The notes under the pieces were generated by a model, which was given only the letters and a program-made list of their open reading frames with translations, ran no database searches and was not told the origin of the DNA. From Candidatus Gastranaerophilales bacterium (GTDB lineage: Bacteria; Cyanobacteriota; Vampirovibrionia; Gastranaerophilales; Gastranaerophilaceae), in contig JAJQFK010000104.1 of NCBI GenBank assembly GCA_021201175.1, positions 1-7,508 of the forward strand: a DNA stretch of 7,508 nucleotides, written 5' to 3'. Below are positions 6,563 through 7,508 of the stretch, piece by piece (position 1 is the stretch's first letter; every line of letters begins with the position of its first letter). The translations under genes were made by a program, and so were the position numbers.

Positions 6563-7003
6563 GCTTTTTTTAAATTTGAATTTGTTTATTCTATTTAAAT
6601 ACAGAAAATGGGGAAAAAGGGGCTCGGCAATCTTTTAACTATCTTTGCGAACTTTTTAAGTAATTTGAATCAAAACTTTATATTCAAGCCAAAGGACATT
6701 TGTTTATTAGCAACTCTGGGGCAATATATTGTACTCTTGTAACTAAAATTGAATAAAAATTTATAACAAATGACAAGGCTAAAATCTTTGTTACAAGAAG
6801 GGAATCCCCCACACAAAAAAATGCCATCACTCCAACTTTCCCGAATAATCATTCTATCCGTTTTAGTCATACCACTCGTTTATAAATAGACACATGAAAT
6901 GATTTTTTGTGACAGATAGTTTGATTATTTCGGGCAGTAACAGTATTGAAACTTTATATTAGTTGTAAATTGACATCGATATTGAAAAAAGTGACAGGGT
7001 ATA

Positions 7004-7017
7004 TTGAGAAAAATACT
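7004..7017 (-). repeat. AGTATTTTTCTCAA repeat, inverted copy
   Basis: Reads TTGAGAAAAATACT on the plus strand, the exact reverse complement of 7211-7224. It lies 7 bp from a GTGACA box (6991-6996). Confidence 0.5.
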
Positions 7018-7046
7018 GTATTGTTTTTATTTATAAACAAATAAAC

Positions 7047-7063
7047 AGGGAACAAAGTTCCTT
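7047..7063. repeat. Hairpin AGGGAAC-AAA-GTTCCTT
   Basis: A 7-bp stem with one G-U pair and a three-base loop; a further GTTCC follows at 7069-7073. No U-run follows on either strand close enough to make a clear terminator. Confidence 0.3.
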
Positions 7064-7166
7064 CTTATGTTCCGGCTTGTACAAATCAATATTTTTTATT
7101 TTTTTATTCTATTTATTAATATTGTGATTATATTTGGCTTTCATAATATTTTTAATACAAGCTTAA

Positions 7167-7237
7167 AATTTTATAAAATAAAAATTATACTGCATTTTAA
7201 TCAAATTGTAAGTATTTTTCTCAATTTTATAAAATAA
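7167..7237. repeat. Direct repeat pair AATTTTATAAAATAA
   Basis: The same 15 bases occur at 7167-7181 and 7223-7237, 56 bp apart start to start. Each contains the 12-bp perfect palindrome ATTTTATAAAAT, suitable as a protein-binding dyad. The very high local A+T makes chance similarity more likely than usual. Confidence 0.4.
7211..7224 (+). repeat. AGTATTTTTCTCAA repeat, direct copy
   Basis: Exact inverted partner of 7004-7017. A third, nearly identical copy (CTATTTTTCTCAA) is at 7275-7287, six bases before TGTCAC at 7294-7299. Confidence 0.5.
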
Positions 7238-7292
7238 CTTCTTAGTCAGACGATATTTATATTTTAGACTAATTCTATTTTTCTCAAAATTG

Positions 7293-7306
7293 TTGTCACT
7301 TTATAT
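7293..7306 (+). repeat. TTGTCACTTTATAT inverted repeat, left arm
   Basis: Exact reverse complement of 7442-7455; the two arms point toward each other and enclose 135 bp without genes. Similar TGTCA-type ends occur in DDE transposons of the TniA/TnsB group, but also in many operators. Confidence 0.5.
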
Positions 7307-7330
7307 GCGAGCAAAACTTTATAAAAAACC

Positions 7331-7346
7331 TGTCCTGAATAGGACA
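7331..7346. repeat. Dyad TGTCCT-GAAT-AGGACA
   Basis: A perfect inverted repeat with 6-bp arms and a 4-bp centre, in the middle of the 7293-7455 inverted pair. It is followed by TAGTCCTTTT (7358-7367) and CGTCC (7369-7373), so GTCC recurs. A regulator or transposase site is plausible. Confidence 0.4.
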
Positions 7347-7441
7347 AATTTTTTAAATAGTCCTTTTCGTCCGGTATGATATTTTTATTTTTTCAATTTC
7401 CTGACCACTGAAACTCAAATATATCTTGAAAAATCCGAAAA

Positions 7442-7455
7442 ATATAAAGTGACAA
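7442..7455 (-). repeat. TTGTCACTTTATAT inverted repeat, right arm
   Basis: Reads ATATAAAGTGACAA on the plus strand, a perfect 14-bp match to the left arm at 7293-7306. It lies 22 bp upstream of the extended -10 element at the right edge. Confidence 0.5.
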
Positions 7456-7477
7456 TGAGTTTAAAAAAATAAAATTC

Positions 7478-7486
7478 TGCTAAAAT
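7478..7486 (+). promoter_or_regulatory. Extended -10 promoter element reading out of the window
   Basis: TGCTAAAAT fits the extended -10 pattern TGnTATAAT with one mismatch, in a segment without a clear -35. It points right, so a gene probably starts beyond 7508. The right arm of the 14-bp inverted repeat lies just upstream, where an operator could sit. Confidence 0.35.
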
Positions 7487-7508
7487 ATAGACGATATCCG
7501 TTCTAAAG

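Larger units (their letters stand above)
6440..7508. other. Gene-free, AT-rich region with clustered short repeats
   Basis: No frame here has both a family resemblance and a credible start. The longest (minus strand 6870-6670, 66 residues) has four cysteines, no recognisable domain and only a weak upstream GAG. What the region does hold is short repeats. GTGACA/TGTCAC occurs at 6909, 6991, 7295 (minus orientation) and 7449. ACTTTATA begins at 6675, 6951, 7298 and 7315, and is inverted at 7443-7450. There are also two 14-bp inverted pairs and several dyads. No tRNA, rRNA or CRISPR array is seen. Best read as control DNA or an element end belonging to something right of the window. Confidence 0.6.

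Noticed and set aside
6900..7460. CRISPR array
   Set aside because: The repeats are short (8-15 bp), in both orientations and irregularly spaced; there are no cas genes.
6440..7508. Replication origin
   Set aside because: The region is AT-rich and repeat-bearing, but I find no cluster of TTATNCACA DnaA boxes and no dnaA or rep gene.

Overview
This is an AT-rich window (roughly two-thirds A+T by eye). It holds an ordinary chromosomal block on the left and a gene-free, repeat-bearing stretch on the right. The organism is probably an uncultured low-GC bacterium with two membranes, because the EmrA-type membrane fusion protein implies an outer-membrane partner. The low GC, the TTG start of dnaX and the gene mix would suit gut Melainabacteria (Gastranaerophilales) or a similar lineage. 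That placement is a guess and no marker here proves it.

Layout, left to right. Positions 1-259 hold no believable gene, only a small palindromic repeat of the CGTCATTGCGAG...GCAATGACG type. An S66-family LD-carboxypeptidase (260-1171, minus strand; peptidoglycan recycling or microcin-type cleavage) diverges from dnaX (1235-3055, plus strand; DNA polymerase III tau subunit, TTG start). Their promoters appear to share a 63-bp spacer. Convergent with dnaX, and overlapping its stop by 4 bp, is a ParD/ParE toxin-antitoxin pair on the minus strand. The antitoxin looks complete and has a good promoter; the toxin ends at about two thirds of normal length, exactly where dnaX ends. Next on the minus strand is a two-gene drug-efflux operon, emrA-emrB (6271 to 3627), joined by a TAATG overlap. 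An inverted repeat in its putative promoter could be a repressor site.

From about 6440 to the right edge there is more than 1 kb with no convincing gene. It is unusually rich in short repeats: TGTCAC/GTGACA boxes, five copies of ACTTTATA in both orientations, a 14-bp inverted pair TTGTCACTTTATAT, a second 14-bp inverted pair AGTATTTTTCTCAA, and a dyad TGTCCT-GAAT-AGGACA. An extended -10 promoter element points out of the window on the right. This looks like the end or control region of something that starts beyond 7508. A transposon end with several transposase-binding sites, or a multi-operator promoter, are the main options, but this is inference.

The coding genes belong to known families. 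The less ordinary items are the truncated toxin beside dnaX, a possible frameshift site in dnaX that would give a gamma-sized product, and the repeat-rich right end.
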